64,000 nt of DNA, from assembly GCA_054601695.1 (NCBI GenBank), contig BAAHQB010000028.1, forward strand, positions 868,001-932,000, in the 5' to 3' direction. Below are positions 32,686 to 64,000 of the stretch, piece after piece. This DNA is from Amorphochlora amoebiformis. Lineage: Eukaryota; Cercozoa; Chlorarachniophyceae. The notes beneath the pieces are model-generated. The model ran no database searches. It saw only the letters and a list, made by a program, of their open reading frames with translations, and was not told the DNA's origin. Numbering within the stretch: the stretch's first letter is position 1; each line of letters opens with the position of its first letter. The position numbers were made by a program, and so were the translations under genes.

Positions 32686-33273
32686 TAGTATTACCATCTG
32701 AATCGTATTGAGTTGATGTTCCAGCCCTTCCGATACTCTAATCCGCTCCCTTGCCACCCTCTTGAGGTCTCCGTATACTCTCTTTGCCAAGTGGAAATGA
32801 TCATCCACTAGCATCTTCCTGTCACCCTCATCCCCCCTAATCTGTTTCCAAGGGCTCTCCAAAATCTCAGCATGGCGATTGGCCACCTGCGAAGTCATGT
32901 CCATCACAGCATAGTCGACGAACGTGTGTTGCTCAATCCCATCAAACTGAGTTAATGCACCAGAAGAGAAATTTGACGTGTCGTGTGGCACCAACGCGTA
33001 TTTCTCCTCCTCGAACTCATCTATAAGCTCGGACCGCTCCTCATGGAACATATCGAGCCCGCGCCCACGCGACATGTCAAGGCTTTGGTCTGTATCCAAA
33101 AATCGCGGATTCCTCCTCTCCGGGAAAGCTGACTGAGCAGCCCGGCCAACCCTTGGCTGGTATGGTGTTTTATGTCGCTGGGCACTGAGCGGAACGTCGT
33201 AGCCGCGAGCGTGCTTGCCATCTGGAGAGTACATCGTGCGCACAGAGGCGCGCGGAAAGCTTTCTTCAGCCAC
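19281..33273 (-). CDS. NUP107: Nucleoporin NUP107 (Nup84 family), at least 33 exons
   Basis: Scaffold nucleoporin of the Y-complex of the nuclear pore. Exons in transcript order: 32695-33273, 32205-32295, 31888-32057, 31550-31606, 31227-31306, 30888-30936, 30141-30190, 29565-29643, 29242-29291, 28964-29003, 28768-28826, 28550-28628, 28338-28371, 27881-27942, 27239-27314, 26807-26833, 26336-26392, 25318-25392, 25021-25091, 24718-24770, 24453-24491, 23626-23725, 23319-23384, 23088-23142, 22751-22791, 22584-22650, 22329-22379, 21910-21976, 21400-21507, 20951-20984, 20169-20258, 19831-19900, 19281-19484. About 940 aa, the usual NUP107 length. Family landmarks in order: [42 protein letters not shown] then MLEGLRVW (animal AWRAATLEGW); [65 protein letters not shown]. 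All are helical, with no membrane segment. Phase fails at 28550/28338, 26336/25318 and 23319/23142, so three tiny exons or different splice sites are missing. Introns host a SINE-like copy and a MITE-like repeat. Confidence 0.93.
22917..22975. repeat. TTAGGG array in a NUP107 intron
   Basis: About eight near-perfect TTAGGG units on the + strand, that is CCCTAA in the sense of NUP107, inside the 22792-23087 intron. This is the cleanest telomere-type run on the left half of the window. Confidence 0.9.
24173..24311. mobile_element. MITE-like element with terminal inverted repeats
   Basis: Left arm AATTTGGTTGTGTTTTGAGA then ATACACTCAG (24173-24202); the reverse complement of the right arm (24286-24311) reads AATTGGTTATTTGAGAATAC then ACAGTG. 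The shared core TTTGAGAATACAC is perfect. The 139-bp unit lies in the NUP107 intron between exons 24453-24491 and 23626-23725 and has no credible coding frame. It could also be a simple intronic hairpin; other copies would be needed to call it mobile. Confidence 0.5.
25546..25890 (-). mobile_element. tRNA-derived SINE-like element, copy 2 (subfamily B), minus strand
   Basis: Read on the minus strand it starts GCTAGCGCAACGGTAGCC (tRNA D-arm / box A-like). About 50 bp on it has GGTTCGATTGA (25826-25836), a near-perfect Pol III box B. Further downstream the blocks AGAACCCATGGGTTC and GGCCTACTAGTCGAGCTCTA match those of the + strand copy at 48612-48945. It is inserted in a NUP107 intron in the same orientation as the gene. 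An internal minisatellite expansion (25660-25735) lengthens this copy. Confidence 0.75.
25660..25735. repeat. 18-bp GC-rich minisatellite inside the SINE-like copy
   Basis: Four tandem units of CGGAACCCAAGCAGCCCC with single-base variants. The unit is a whole number of codons, so one minus frame reads a Trp-Val-Pro-Gly-Ala-Ala repeat, but there are no splice signals or gene context for translation. The 48612-48945 copy lacks this expansion. Confidence 0.85.
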
Positions 33274-33442
33274 TGTCTTATCTGCTAGATAGATATCCTG
33301 AATATCTATATTGCATATTTGCTTATATTATATATGTGATATATCATATATCAATTGTCTTAATATACTACAATGAAGTATTCATTGGAGATAACCTTCA
33401 TATTAAGGTTTGGATACCCGCTCAATTTTGTCTCCTGGAATA
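33274..33442. promoter_or_regulatory. Bidirectional promoter spacer, NUP107 / PP6-like phosphatase
   Basis: These 169 bp lie between divergent start codons. It is AT-rich with TATATATGTGATATATCATA near 33330-33350, which could serve as a TATA-like element for either direction. No other specific operator is recognisable. Confidence 0.5.
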
Positions 33443-33965
33443 ATGGCGTCTGAGGCTAAGGTTTCGGGGGAGGTGTCACGCGTGGACAAGTTTCTGGATC
33501 GAGCTAAAAAGGTGGGAAATGGATGTTGTATTCATACATGTCACATTCCTTTCGCATGAACAGTATTTACCTCTTCTCCGAAAAGCTGACAGCAAACGGA
33601 CAAAACTCCTCAAAATATTTGACATATAGTTACGTCTTTGGTAATATTTGTGTGTCCTCAGGGGGAAATTTTGCCTCCTCATGCGATAAAATGGGTTTGT
33701 GCTGCCGCTACAAAGGTGATATGTATCAGATTATGTATAGAAACACAGTATGGTGTGCACACACGTATCTCAGTCATTCATAAGGCACAGGGTCCGCACG
33801 TATGTAATCGTTTAGCATTATTCATATGTGTAAATACTTGTATATACATACTTATATTTCTTTTGTTGTACATATGAGAACTGAATTTGCACGTTTACAA
33901 TGATGCTTCACTTCAGGTGTTCAGGGAGGAACCAAATCTAGTATGTCATCAAGCTCCGGTCAAGG

Positions 33966-34023
<58 letters not shown>

Positions 34024-34078
34024 ATTCATAGCTGCTTCATATATATATATATATAGATATATTTATATGTAATATACA

Positions 34079-34140
<62 letters not shown>

Positions 34141-34152
34141 GATATATATTTT

Positions 34153-34211
<59 letters not shown>

Positions 34212-34213
34212 TA

Positions 34214-34286
<73 letters not shown>

Positions 34287-34695
34287 TACTAGCTTCATGG
34301 GAACCACTTTAGTTTGGGCTCCAGGGGTATAAGGGGCCTTTCTGGAGTTCATAAGTGTATGAATATGGCGAGAAGAGATTTAGTTGACATAAGCCCACCT
34401 CAGGCCAAACTTTAAGGGTTACGCTAGTTAGGCCTGGGGGTTATGTTAGAGTTCGTGTGTGTTCTTTCGTACGCTATCGTCTGGATTAGGATAATGCTTA
34501 TATGTTCTGCTCGAGTTTGATGAGGGTGCGGTTGGAGCTTGGGTTAGGCTAGGTCTTAAGAGATAGGTTGGGTTGAGGTAAGTGTAGGCTTGGATACACT
34601 ATATACCATTATTTCTTTAATGTAGATATACATACATTCATAGATATCTTTTTTATATGTTCACATATAAACGTTAGAATACATGTATAATTTTA

Positions 34696-34761
<66 letters not shown>

Positions 34762-34765
34762 ATAT

Positions 34766-34808
<43 letters not shown>

Positions 34809-34835
34809 TAATATATTAATATATATATTATATAT

Positions 34836-34869
<34 letters not shown>

Positions 34870-35117
34870 GTATATATTTGCATTTATATATATATATATA
34901 TATATATATGTTTACATGGAATATACATATATGTATATATATATATATATATATATGGATGTATATGCATATGCATAATAAAAGATTATCGGGGATATCC
35001 ATGGGCAGTTCCACGATTTGCGAAGAATCTTCGAGATTGGTCTATATATTCCAATACATATTTGGTTAATGTGTATCGTTATTCTTATATATTATATATA
35101 TATATATATATATAGAA

Positions 35118-35155
<38 letters not shown>

Positions 35156-35159
35156 AGAT

Positions 35160-35194
<35 letters not shown>

Positions 35195-35559
35195 TGTGTG
35201 TGTGTGTGTATCATGTAATTTTTTCATAAATAATAGAAATGAAGACTTATGTTTTTATTAACTTAGGTTGATTTGATTATTTATATGTGTATCAGGCGGA
35301 TATCCACCGAACACGAAATATATTTTTCTTGGTGATTACGTTGACCGGGGGGCCAATTCGGTTCTGGTTGTCACGCTCTTGGCTGCCTTAAAGGTATCGG
35401 TATGTGATGTTTCGAATGCATATGTCGTCATATTAATAATTACATAGATATACATATACATTTAGAAATATGTACATTTATATGTATATTGTATACATAT
35501 AGTATAATATACATACACATTGTTACATATGGACTCATACTTATTTATGAATGATTGTA

Positions 35560-35655
<96 letters not shown>

Positions 35656-35707
35656 GCCTATTTATGTACACATATTAAATTTCATATTTGTATATATGTG
35701 TGTATAT

Positions 35708-35741
<34 letters not shown>

Positions 35742-35776
35742 CATACATATACATATATGTATGTATATATATATAT

Positions 35777-35807
<31 letters not shown>

Positions 35808-35870
35808 TGTGTATATCTCTGTTTTCTTATATATTATATATATCTATATATATTATATATATATATTATA

Positions 35871-35916
<46 letters not shown>

Positions 35917-36079
35917 ACACACATAAATACAATGTTTTTTGTGCGCAGGTGCGATATCCCGATTGCATAACCATGCTTCGTGGCAACCACGAGTGCCGGC
36001 AAATCTCCCAAGCATATGGCTTTCGCTCAGAATGCAACTCCAAGTTTCAGAGTTTATACGTAATATGAGATTTTCACAC

Positions 36080-36136
<57 letters not shown>

Positions 36137-36232
36137 TGTATATATATATATATATATGTACATATGTATGTGTGTGTGTTAAATCTCATGATATGTGTGT
36201 TTACACATGCATAGATGTGTGCACAGAACGTA

Positions 36233-36326
<94 letters not shown>

Positions 36327-37570
36327 CGCATAGTATACAAACATATGACCTCATTAGGAGAATGCTGGGGACGACGTGTGGAAATTCTTTACTGACATGT
36401 TTGACTATCTCCCCATTGGTATGTAAACATATATATGAATATATATATATATATACACATATATATATATTGTATAATAAATATATATATGTATGTATGT
36501 ATATATATATATATATAATACATATATAATATCAAAATATATACACACACATGTATATATATATATATATATACATATATATTTATATATATATATTTAA
36601 TAACACGCATATATACATCTTAGGTGCTCTAATAGATAGCACCATACTCGCCATCCACGCAGGCAACCCTAACCCCAACCACACCCCTACCCTAACCCTA
36701 AATCCGGTTATAATCAAACCTAGGTTTATCTCCGGCAATATCAAAACTGGATCAGGTTTACGCAAGCCGAACTCTAACCCTCTAACCCTAACCCTAACCC
36801 TAACCCTAACCCTATCCCTAACAGCACTATAGCCCCACTCTGTGGACGAGTCAATGGTCTTAGGACTAAGACATGCTGAATAATCTGATCCTAACCCTAA
36901 CCCTAACCCTAACCATAACCCTAAGCCTGACCTTACATGAACCCTAACCCCAGCCCTAACCCTAGTCTAGCCCGATCCCAATCCTAAGCTTAATCCTGAC
37001 ATTAACCCTAACCCTAATCCTAACCCTAACCCTAACCCTAACTCTAACCCGAACCCTAACCCTACTAACCCTTCTAACCCTAACCATAAGCAAAGCTTGG
37101 CCGTAGATATGTGTGACTTATAACGGTAGCACTAAGCCCTAGCCCTGATACTACCCCAGATCCGTGTCATGGAGCGTTTCTCAGAAATAAGCAAGTCAAA
37201 TGCCCTTCAAGTGAGCATATATATATATATATATTATATATATATACACACACATATATATATATTATATATATATATATATGTATGTATATATATACGT
37301 ATAAATATATATATATATATATATACATATATGTATATATATATATAAATATATTATATTACATGCATAGACTTCCTTAATAGTATTAATATTGAGCTTT
37401 ATTATCATAAAAACATCTTAATTTCTCTCTTAATCCCTTTATTCTTCGAGTTTTTCTTCGTCTCCGATTTCTTCTTATTACGTGCCCGCAGGATCTTATG
37501 TGGAGTGACCCTTCGACTAATATTAAGGGATTTGCGTTGTCGGATAGAGGTAATGATTGTATTATACATA

Positions 37571-37602
<32 letters not shown>

Positions 37603-37731
37603 GTATATATATATATATATATATATGTATGTACGCGTGTATGATATATTTCTATATCATCTGTGAGGTATACATATATATATGTATGCATATGTGTGCG
37701 TATGTGTGTACGAGTGTATATATATGTATAC

Positions 37732-37808
<77 letters not shown>

Positions 37809-37839
37809 CATATTATATATATACATATATACACATGTA

Positions 37840-37870
<31 letters not shown>

Positions 37871-38585
37871 TGTGTATATTGTGTGAATGCACATACATGC
37901 AGAATTGCGATGTAATTTTTTCGTAGTGCTAGAGCTCGAGTTAGGGTATGCTCAGCGTTAGCTATTTTTAGGGTAACTGTGTTTCCTAGTAGGGTTTGGG
38001 CTGAGATAGGATTACTGTTTTTGTTCGCTTCTGGTTTTGGCTGTATCTCTTCATAACGTTAGCATTATGGTTAAAGTTTGGATAGGGTTAGGGTTCGAAT
38101 TAAGGTTAGGGTTAAAGCTAGGATTAGAGTCTTCAGAGCATGGGGGTCATTGACTGTCAGCGGTAGGGTTAGGGTGACTATGTTCTCAGTTCGGTAAGGT
38201 TAGGAAAGCGTCAGGGTTAAGGTTAGGGTTAGGGTTACTGCATTTGTTCGTAGGGTTAGGGTTAGTTAGGGTTAGCGAAGGGCGCATATATTTAAAGGTG
38301 TTCATGTATGAATAGGTAACAGTAAACGGGGACAATTATATATATATGTATATATGTGTATATATGTATATATACATATTTTGTATGTGCAAATATGTAA
38401 AACGATATACCAACTAAATACATGCACACTCCACACACACACTAAATATATGTTATATCTATGTGTGGGTATATGTGTCTACTATACACACACATATACA
38501 TATATACATATGTGTGTGTAAATATTTATTTTATATATATATATACATACATATATATATATATATATAATACATAATACATACA

Positions 38586-38617
<32 letters not shown>

Positions 38618-38618
38618 T

Positions 38619-38657
<39 letters not shown>

Positions 38658-38890
38658 TTTGCAATTTAGGGAACGGATATCTGTTTGGAGAGGATGTATT
38701 TTACAAGTTCATAGCGGTAGATTTCCCAACATTTTGTGCTTAAAACTATTTCTAGACGAAATATGGACATATATATATATGCTAATATATATATATATAT
38801 ACATATATATATGTATATATATATATATATATATATGTATGTAAATAGTACACACACACATACATATATATATATATACATACATACATG

Positions 38891-38933
<43 letters not shown>

Positions 38934-39293
38934 GTAAGTATATATAACCTTGTGTATAAATGTATGTACACACACACACACACATAATACACACACATAT
39001 ATATTTATATATATGTAATATACACGCAATATGAATTACAACTTTAAATATTTTTATTCATTTGCAACATTCATACGCCCAATATGACATGCTGACTCTT
39101 TATAGGAGAACAAGCTAGAATTCGTTGTCCGCTCACATCAGCTCTGCAACGACGGCTTTGAGGCAAATACCAATTTCTTTTCCCTTAATTTATACTGTCT
39201 GGTTCTAGATCTTACAAACTCTCTTATAGCGTTTTCGATCTTGTCCGTTTCTTAATGTCTCGTTTTTGCGTATGTGTAGTATATTGCTTGTAA

Positions 39294-39373
<80 letters not shown>

Positions 39374-39378
39374 ATTAT

Positions 39379-39446
<68 letters not shown>

Positions 39447-39897
39447 TGTATATGTATATATATACATATATCTATGTGTGTATATGTATATGTGTGTATT
39501 TTAAACTTCTTGAAAATGCGTGAATCTCAACTTATTGTATATCAGATCCTGTTCGATAGAAAACTGTTAACGGTATGGAGTGCCCCCAACTATTGCTATC
39601 GCTTCGGCAACAAGGTATCTAGAACCTACTTAAACCCTAACCTAATCGTAATCCAACCATAACTCCAAGCAGCCTTGGATCGAACCCACATACCAACTTA
39701 TTAAAGTCTAACCTCAGGCATCAATCCTGACAATAACTTCTGATCATGAGACTAAGTGAGTTACCAATAACCTAGAATGAAAGTGAAGAATAGTAATATG
39801 TAAACCACGTGTTGTAAGGTTGATGCAAAGACATATGTGTAGAATCAATGCATTATACACGCACACACGTATATATGTGTGTATATACATATATGTG

Positions 39898-39945
<48 letters not shown>

Positions 39946-40106
39946 CATATTTATATGTGCATAAATAATATACAATGGAGAATATATGGAATATCTTTGT
40001 ATTACAATATTTACATACATATACATATGTATACATATGAATATGTATTTGAATTAAACTAGAATGAAATTATATATGTATATATATATATATATATATA
40101 TAATAC

Positions 40107-40166
<60 letters not shown>

Positions 40167-40416
40167 TCGATAGATTCGAAATGTTTGAGGCATCACGTCA
40201 AGTACCCAAATCCCAACCCTAATACTAATTCTGACTTAACTCCAAATATACCCTTACCTAACCAGTCGAAGCTTAACCATAGTGTTAATCTAACAGGACT
40301 CTAAGCACGCTGACTTCTTCAAGGAGAGGGTAGGAGATGTATCAAGTATGTGTGTATGAATGTTATATGCTATAAAGACATACATATGTATAGGTATATA
40401 TATGTTTATATTTATA

Positions 40417-40459
<43 letters not shown>

Positions 40460-40679
40460 ATATATTTATATACATACTGTAGATAGGCATATAATTTACA
40501 TAAACATACATACATATATTATATATATATATATATGTGTGTGTGTATATGTGTGTGTGTACTATATGTGTTACATCATATGTATATATAAATATACACT
40601 ATTTTGTTAATGTTATATGTCATATTATGTAGAGGAAAACATATGATATATATATATATATATATTATATATATGTATT

Positions 40680-40717
<38 letters not shown>

Positions 40718-40806
40718 CATATATTTATGTATATATATACATTCATATATGTATATGTATGTGTATGTATATATATATTTATGTATACATATACATATAC
40801 ATGTAT

Positions 40807-40847
<41 letters not shown>

Positions 40848-40878
40848 AAGAAAATGCATATGTATGTATGTGTTATAT

Positions 40879-40912
<34 letters not shown>

Positions 40913-41071
40913 ACTTGTATAATATATATGTATATATGTGTGTGTATGTATGTGTGTATATGTGTATGTGTATATATTTGTGTGTGTGTGTATTTACATG
41001 GATATGGTATGGTACATACTCACACACACACACACATTCATATATATACATTTATATATATATATATATAA

Positions 41072-41150
<79 letters not shown>

Positions 41151-41216
41151 TACATATCTGTGTGTATATTTATATGTATCTATATATATATGTGTATTTA
41201 CGTCTAGATATATATT

Positions 41217-41262
<46 letters not shown>

Positions 41263-41329
41263 ATATAAATTTAGATATATGTAAGATAGTTTCTGTGCAA
41301 TAACATGGTGTATTTGTTCATGTACACAG

Positions 41330-41374
<45 letters not shown>

Positions 41375-41531
41375 TACATATATACAATATATACACATAC
41401 ATATATGTGTATATAATATATGTGTATATAATATATGTGTATATGTGTACACTAATTATATACTTCATGTATTTGTACACCAGGAAGATGAATCAAAACA
41501 GAATTCTTCTGGTCCTTCGAGCGAAAGTTGA
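33443..41531 (+). CDS. PP2A-family Ser/Thr protein phosphatase catalytic subunit, PP6/PP4-like
   Basis: Two-metal PPP phosphatase. Exons: 33443-33511, 33662-33715, 33917-33964, 34985-35039, 35296-35393, 35949-36059, 36361-36418, 36624-36662, 36724-36755, 37160-37210, 37492-37549, 38670-38716, 39106-39162, 39546-39614, 40174-40201 (tentative), 40297-40329, 41484-41531; about 318 aa. Signature motifs: [39 protein letters not shown] (usually HGGLSP), WSDP, RSHQL and [16 protein letters not shown]. The N-terminal [12 protein letters not shown] and the [10 protein letters not shown] block resemble PP6 and PP4 more than PP2A itself. Unlike PP2A, PP4 and PP6 it ends NSSGPSSES instead of a methylatable ...YFL, so regulation by LCMT/PP2A-like methylation is unlikely. 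Introns 36663-36723 and 39163-39545 begin with GC, not GT. The 39614/40174 junction does not keep phase, so a very small exon is probably missed there. Confidence 0.9.
36663..37085. repeat. CCCTAA telomere-type arrays in two consecutive phosphatase introns
   Basis: The 61-nt GC-AG intron (36663-36723) and the next intron (36756-37159) carry repeated CCCTAACCC words, with the longest perfect run near 36785-36822 and further runs at 36892-36912 and 37004-37060. The orientation is sense CCCTAA, so each hexamer supplies a CTAAC, the usual branch-site core. Confidence 0.9.
37920..38285. repeat. TTAGGG-type degenerate repeats in a phosphatase intron
   Basis: Scattered GGGTTAGGGTT words (densest at 38085-38135 and 38165-38280) inside the 37550-38669 intron, in the opposite orientation to the arrays at 36663-37085. 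Confidence 0.75.
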
Positions 41532-42314
41532 TAATGACGATTCGTCGCCGGATCAGAGCCACATACTGTATGCTAGACACTATATACAACCCGCATAGGA
41601 CAAGAGACTCGCGAGATGAGCTAGCGGCTGTGTCACTACAAGTAGTACAAAGTAATCAGATTAATTCTTAATCACCTAGATCACTTCGAAAGCCCCAATA
41701 TTACTTTATTGCATACACATGTATCTAACGTATCCGAGGTATATCTAGTATATGGTCGCTGAATGACTAGATCCAGATGATGCCACGTACCGTGCGCGGT
41801 CTCTGGTATATATACTACTAATACTTTACTAGTTATAGTCTCTAGCTTTTGCTAACCAAAGTCTATGTGACGTGGTATGCAAGATATACGTAGATCGTAT
41901 ATGTATATATACCTAGCATACGTTAATAATCTAGAAACTACTAGATATACGTACGTACCCCGCCATCATATATAATTACATGTGCAGACGGGCATACGTA
42001 CGTACGTCTACGTACGTACGTCTACGTACGTACGTCTACGTACGTACGTCTACGTTCGTACGTCTACGTACGTACGTCTACGTACGTATAGGTACGTATC
42101 TAGTGTATATGACTTCATATACGTACGCTAGGTACGTATATTGAGGATGTGTACGTACGTATCTAGGTATGTGAAGTTATTCTGTAACTTATACATGTAC
42201 ACACATGCCGTGAGACTCGCGATCGTACGTAAACTTCATCATGATAATAATTGTACACAATAAAGACAATACAGCATTAGACATACTCAATATGCGGCGC
42301 ACACATACACACAC

Positions 42315-42357
<43 letters not shown>

Positions 42358-43014
42358 CTCTAGAATCTAGATAATATATACGATATACATCTAGTACACA
42401 TACACACATATATGTACACATGTGTATATGTATATATGTGCATATATACTCTAGATAATTGATACATATACTAGATATATGTCATGATATATTATACATA
42501 TATGTAAACAAGTACTAGAGTACCAGCTATCAATAGATATAATAAATTACCATCTCCAGTTATATGTAATAATTACTAAAATTGCTATAGGGGACCACAC
42601 CATAGCCTGAATGATCCAACATCTAGAATATAATCTGATAATACATCATTGCACCTAGTTGCACTCAGTATTCAATGACTATTCATTAACTCTGGTAACT
42701 AGATTAAGTCAAGTCACTATCTGGACGCGCATTTATGCTGCAAATAAAATAGCCTCGGAGCCTTAACGGTGAGAAGATGCAACCGAACGAAGGATTAGAA
42801 AGGCCTAGTCTAGCTAGTGTGGAATAAAACAAAATTCATATAATAATAAGATATGTCTACAAATATCTAGTATTGACTCTGGTATAAATATATATATATA
42901 TATGTATATATGACTCATGCTATATATATATATATATATATAATATTCATATAAATTTACACAATAAGACAGTTCAAGGCACACACACAGAAAAACAAGT
43001 AAACCTATTAGTGT
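41532..43014. other. Convergent intergenic spacer, phosphatase / Roco; CTAG-rich with a palindromic minisatellite
   Basis: No exon is visible on either strand. It is rich in CTAG and TACGTA words (41690-42180) and holds a 14-bp minisatellite at 41995-42090. AATAAA occurs on the + strand near 42258. Its right third has short (TA)n tracts (42320-42355 and 42890-42945). Confidence 0.65.
41995..42090. repeat. 14-bp minisatellite built on the palindrome TACGTACGTA
   Basis: Six tandem units of TACGTACGTACGTC, one carrying a single TTCG variant, followed by degenerate units. Each unit contains overlapping ACGT palindromes, so the array can form cruciforms and is a dense CpG cluster in an otherwise CpG-poor spacer. 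Confidence 0.9.
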
Positions 43015-63074
<20,060 letters not shown>

Positions 63075-63177
63075 GTAGACTAGCGACTGGAAACTTGATG
63101 CTAAGGTCTATATCGTGGTGTATAAGATAGGTCTTCATGTGTATTTGTAAGTATACATGTAGGTATTATACGTATGC

Positions 63178-63221
<44 letters not shown>

Positions 63222-63306
63222 GTATATATATATATATATAAGATATGCATATATATATATATGTATGTATACATATATATATTGATATTTATATAAAAAT
63301 ATATAA

Positions 63307-63342
<36 letters not shown>

Positions 63343-63364
63343 CATATATCTAAAACTATGTACG

Positions 63365-63405
<41 letters not shown>

Positions 63406-63895
63406 ATAAATTTATATATATATATATATATATATATCGAAAAAAAACACGTGTATAAATCTAATATATCTATATGTACATATATATTTATTTATTTATA
63501 TATATATATATATACATATATATATACATATTTGTATATATAGATATAAATATATATATATATATATCCCCGACAGTGTGGGCAGAAAAAGAAAAACGAG
63601 GGGAATACGTGAAAAGAGGTATGAATATACTCAGGTATTAAAACGTTGAATATGGATGTACATAGACATGGTAAGAATTAAAAATAGGAAATCATACAAG
63701 TGAGGAAGAAATTGAAAGACGGAGTTAAACCTGACACGATACTAATTTGTTCGACGTGTTGTAAACGTGATTCCCGGCGATATGTCTACTGGAAATCTTG
63801 CTTGACATAGAATCCCTTTTCTCCTAATAAGTAATTATTTTTATGCATACGTGTATACATATCTTTACATGTATCTATATAAGGATGTATGGACG

Positions 63896-63944
<49 letters not shown>

Positions 63945-64000
63945 ATATGTAATGTATGTATGTATATATATATATATATATAAATAAAAAAAAATATATC
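63075..64000. other. Upstream of the Roco start; possible isolated exons of a further gene
   Basis: This region holds (TA)n tracts (63180-63570 and 63905-63990) and one unique block. On the + strand 63577-63618 or 63577-63634 is flanked by CCCCGACAG and GT and reads [13 protein letters not shown]. On the minus strand 63731-63796 is open for 22 codons (HIAGNHVYNTSNKLVSCQ) between AG and GT. Neither can be tied to a family. The minus candidate could be an extra upstream exon of the Roco gene if the ATG at 63074 is internal. Confidence 0.3.

Noticed and set aside
36663-37085. Chromosome end or telomere
   Set aside because: The repeats are degenerate, interspersed, inside introns of a gene that continues on both sides, and occur in both orientations across the window.

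Overview
This window comes from an intron-dense nuclear genome of a microbial eukaryote. The evidence is canonical eukaryotic genes (TFIID subunit TAF13, nucleoporin NUP107, ER glucosidase II beta, a PP2A-type phosphatase, an Aha1-type Hsp90 co-chaperone, a Roco protein) split by GT-AG and some GC-AG introns. Coding exons are short (about 19-170 nt, longest 579 nt) and of mixed GC content. Introns are dominated by (TA)n microsatellites and carry degenerate TTAGGG/CCCTAA telomere-type repeats, so the organism probably has TTAGGG telomeres. I cannot place the lineage from sequence alone.

Layout, left to right, with strictly alternating strands: glucosidase II beta (-, 3709 to beyond the left edge); TAF13 (+, 3796-4566); a CCDC24-like coiled-coil protein (-, 13196-5463); an Aha1-like protein (+, 13455-18588); NUP107 (-, 33273-19281); a PP6/PP4-like phosphatase (+, 33443-41531); an ankyrin-Roc-COR Roco protein (-, 63074-43015). 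Three head-to-head pairs share short spacers between start codons (86, 258 and 169 bp). The tail-to-tail spacers are longer (about 0.9, 0.7 and 1.5 kb).

I built exon chains by hand by joining open segments between splice sites with reading phase conserved. The Roco chain (46 exons, 2985 nt, 994 aa) and Aha1-like chain (15 exons, 948 nt, 315 aa) close perfectly in frame. NUP107 (33 exons, about 940 aa) has three junctions I could not resolve, and the phosphatase has one; tiny missed exons are the likely cause.

Non-genic content of interest: four copies of a tRNA-derived SINE-like family inside introns, one with an internal minisatellite; a MITE-like inverted repeat; a 14-bp palindromic minisatellite; a near-perfect heat shock element 9 bp upstream of the Aha1-like start codon; six inferred GC-AG introns; and telomere-type CCCTAA hexamers that appear to supply CTAAC branch sites. 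There is no operon logic. The genes cover transcription, nuclear transport, ER glycoprotein quality control, Hsp90 regulation and signalling.
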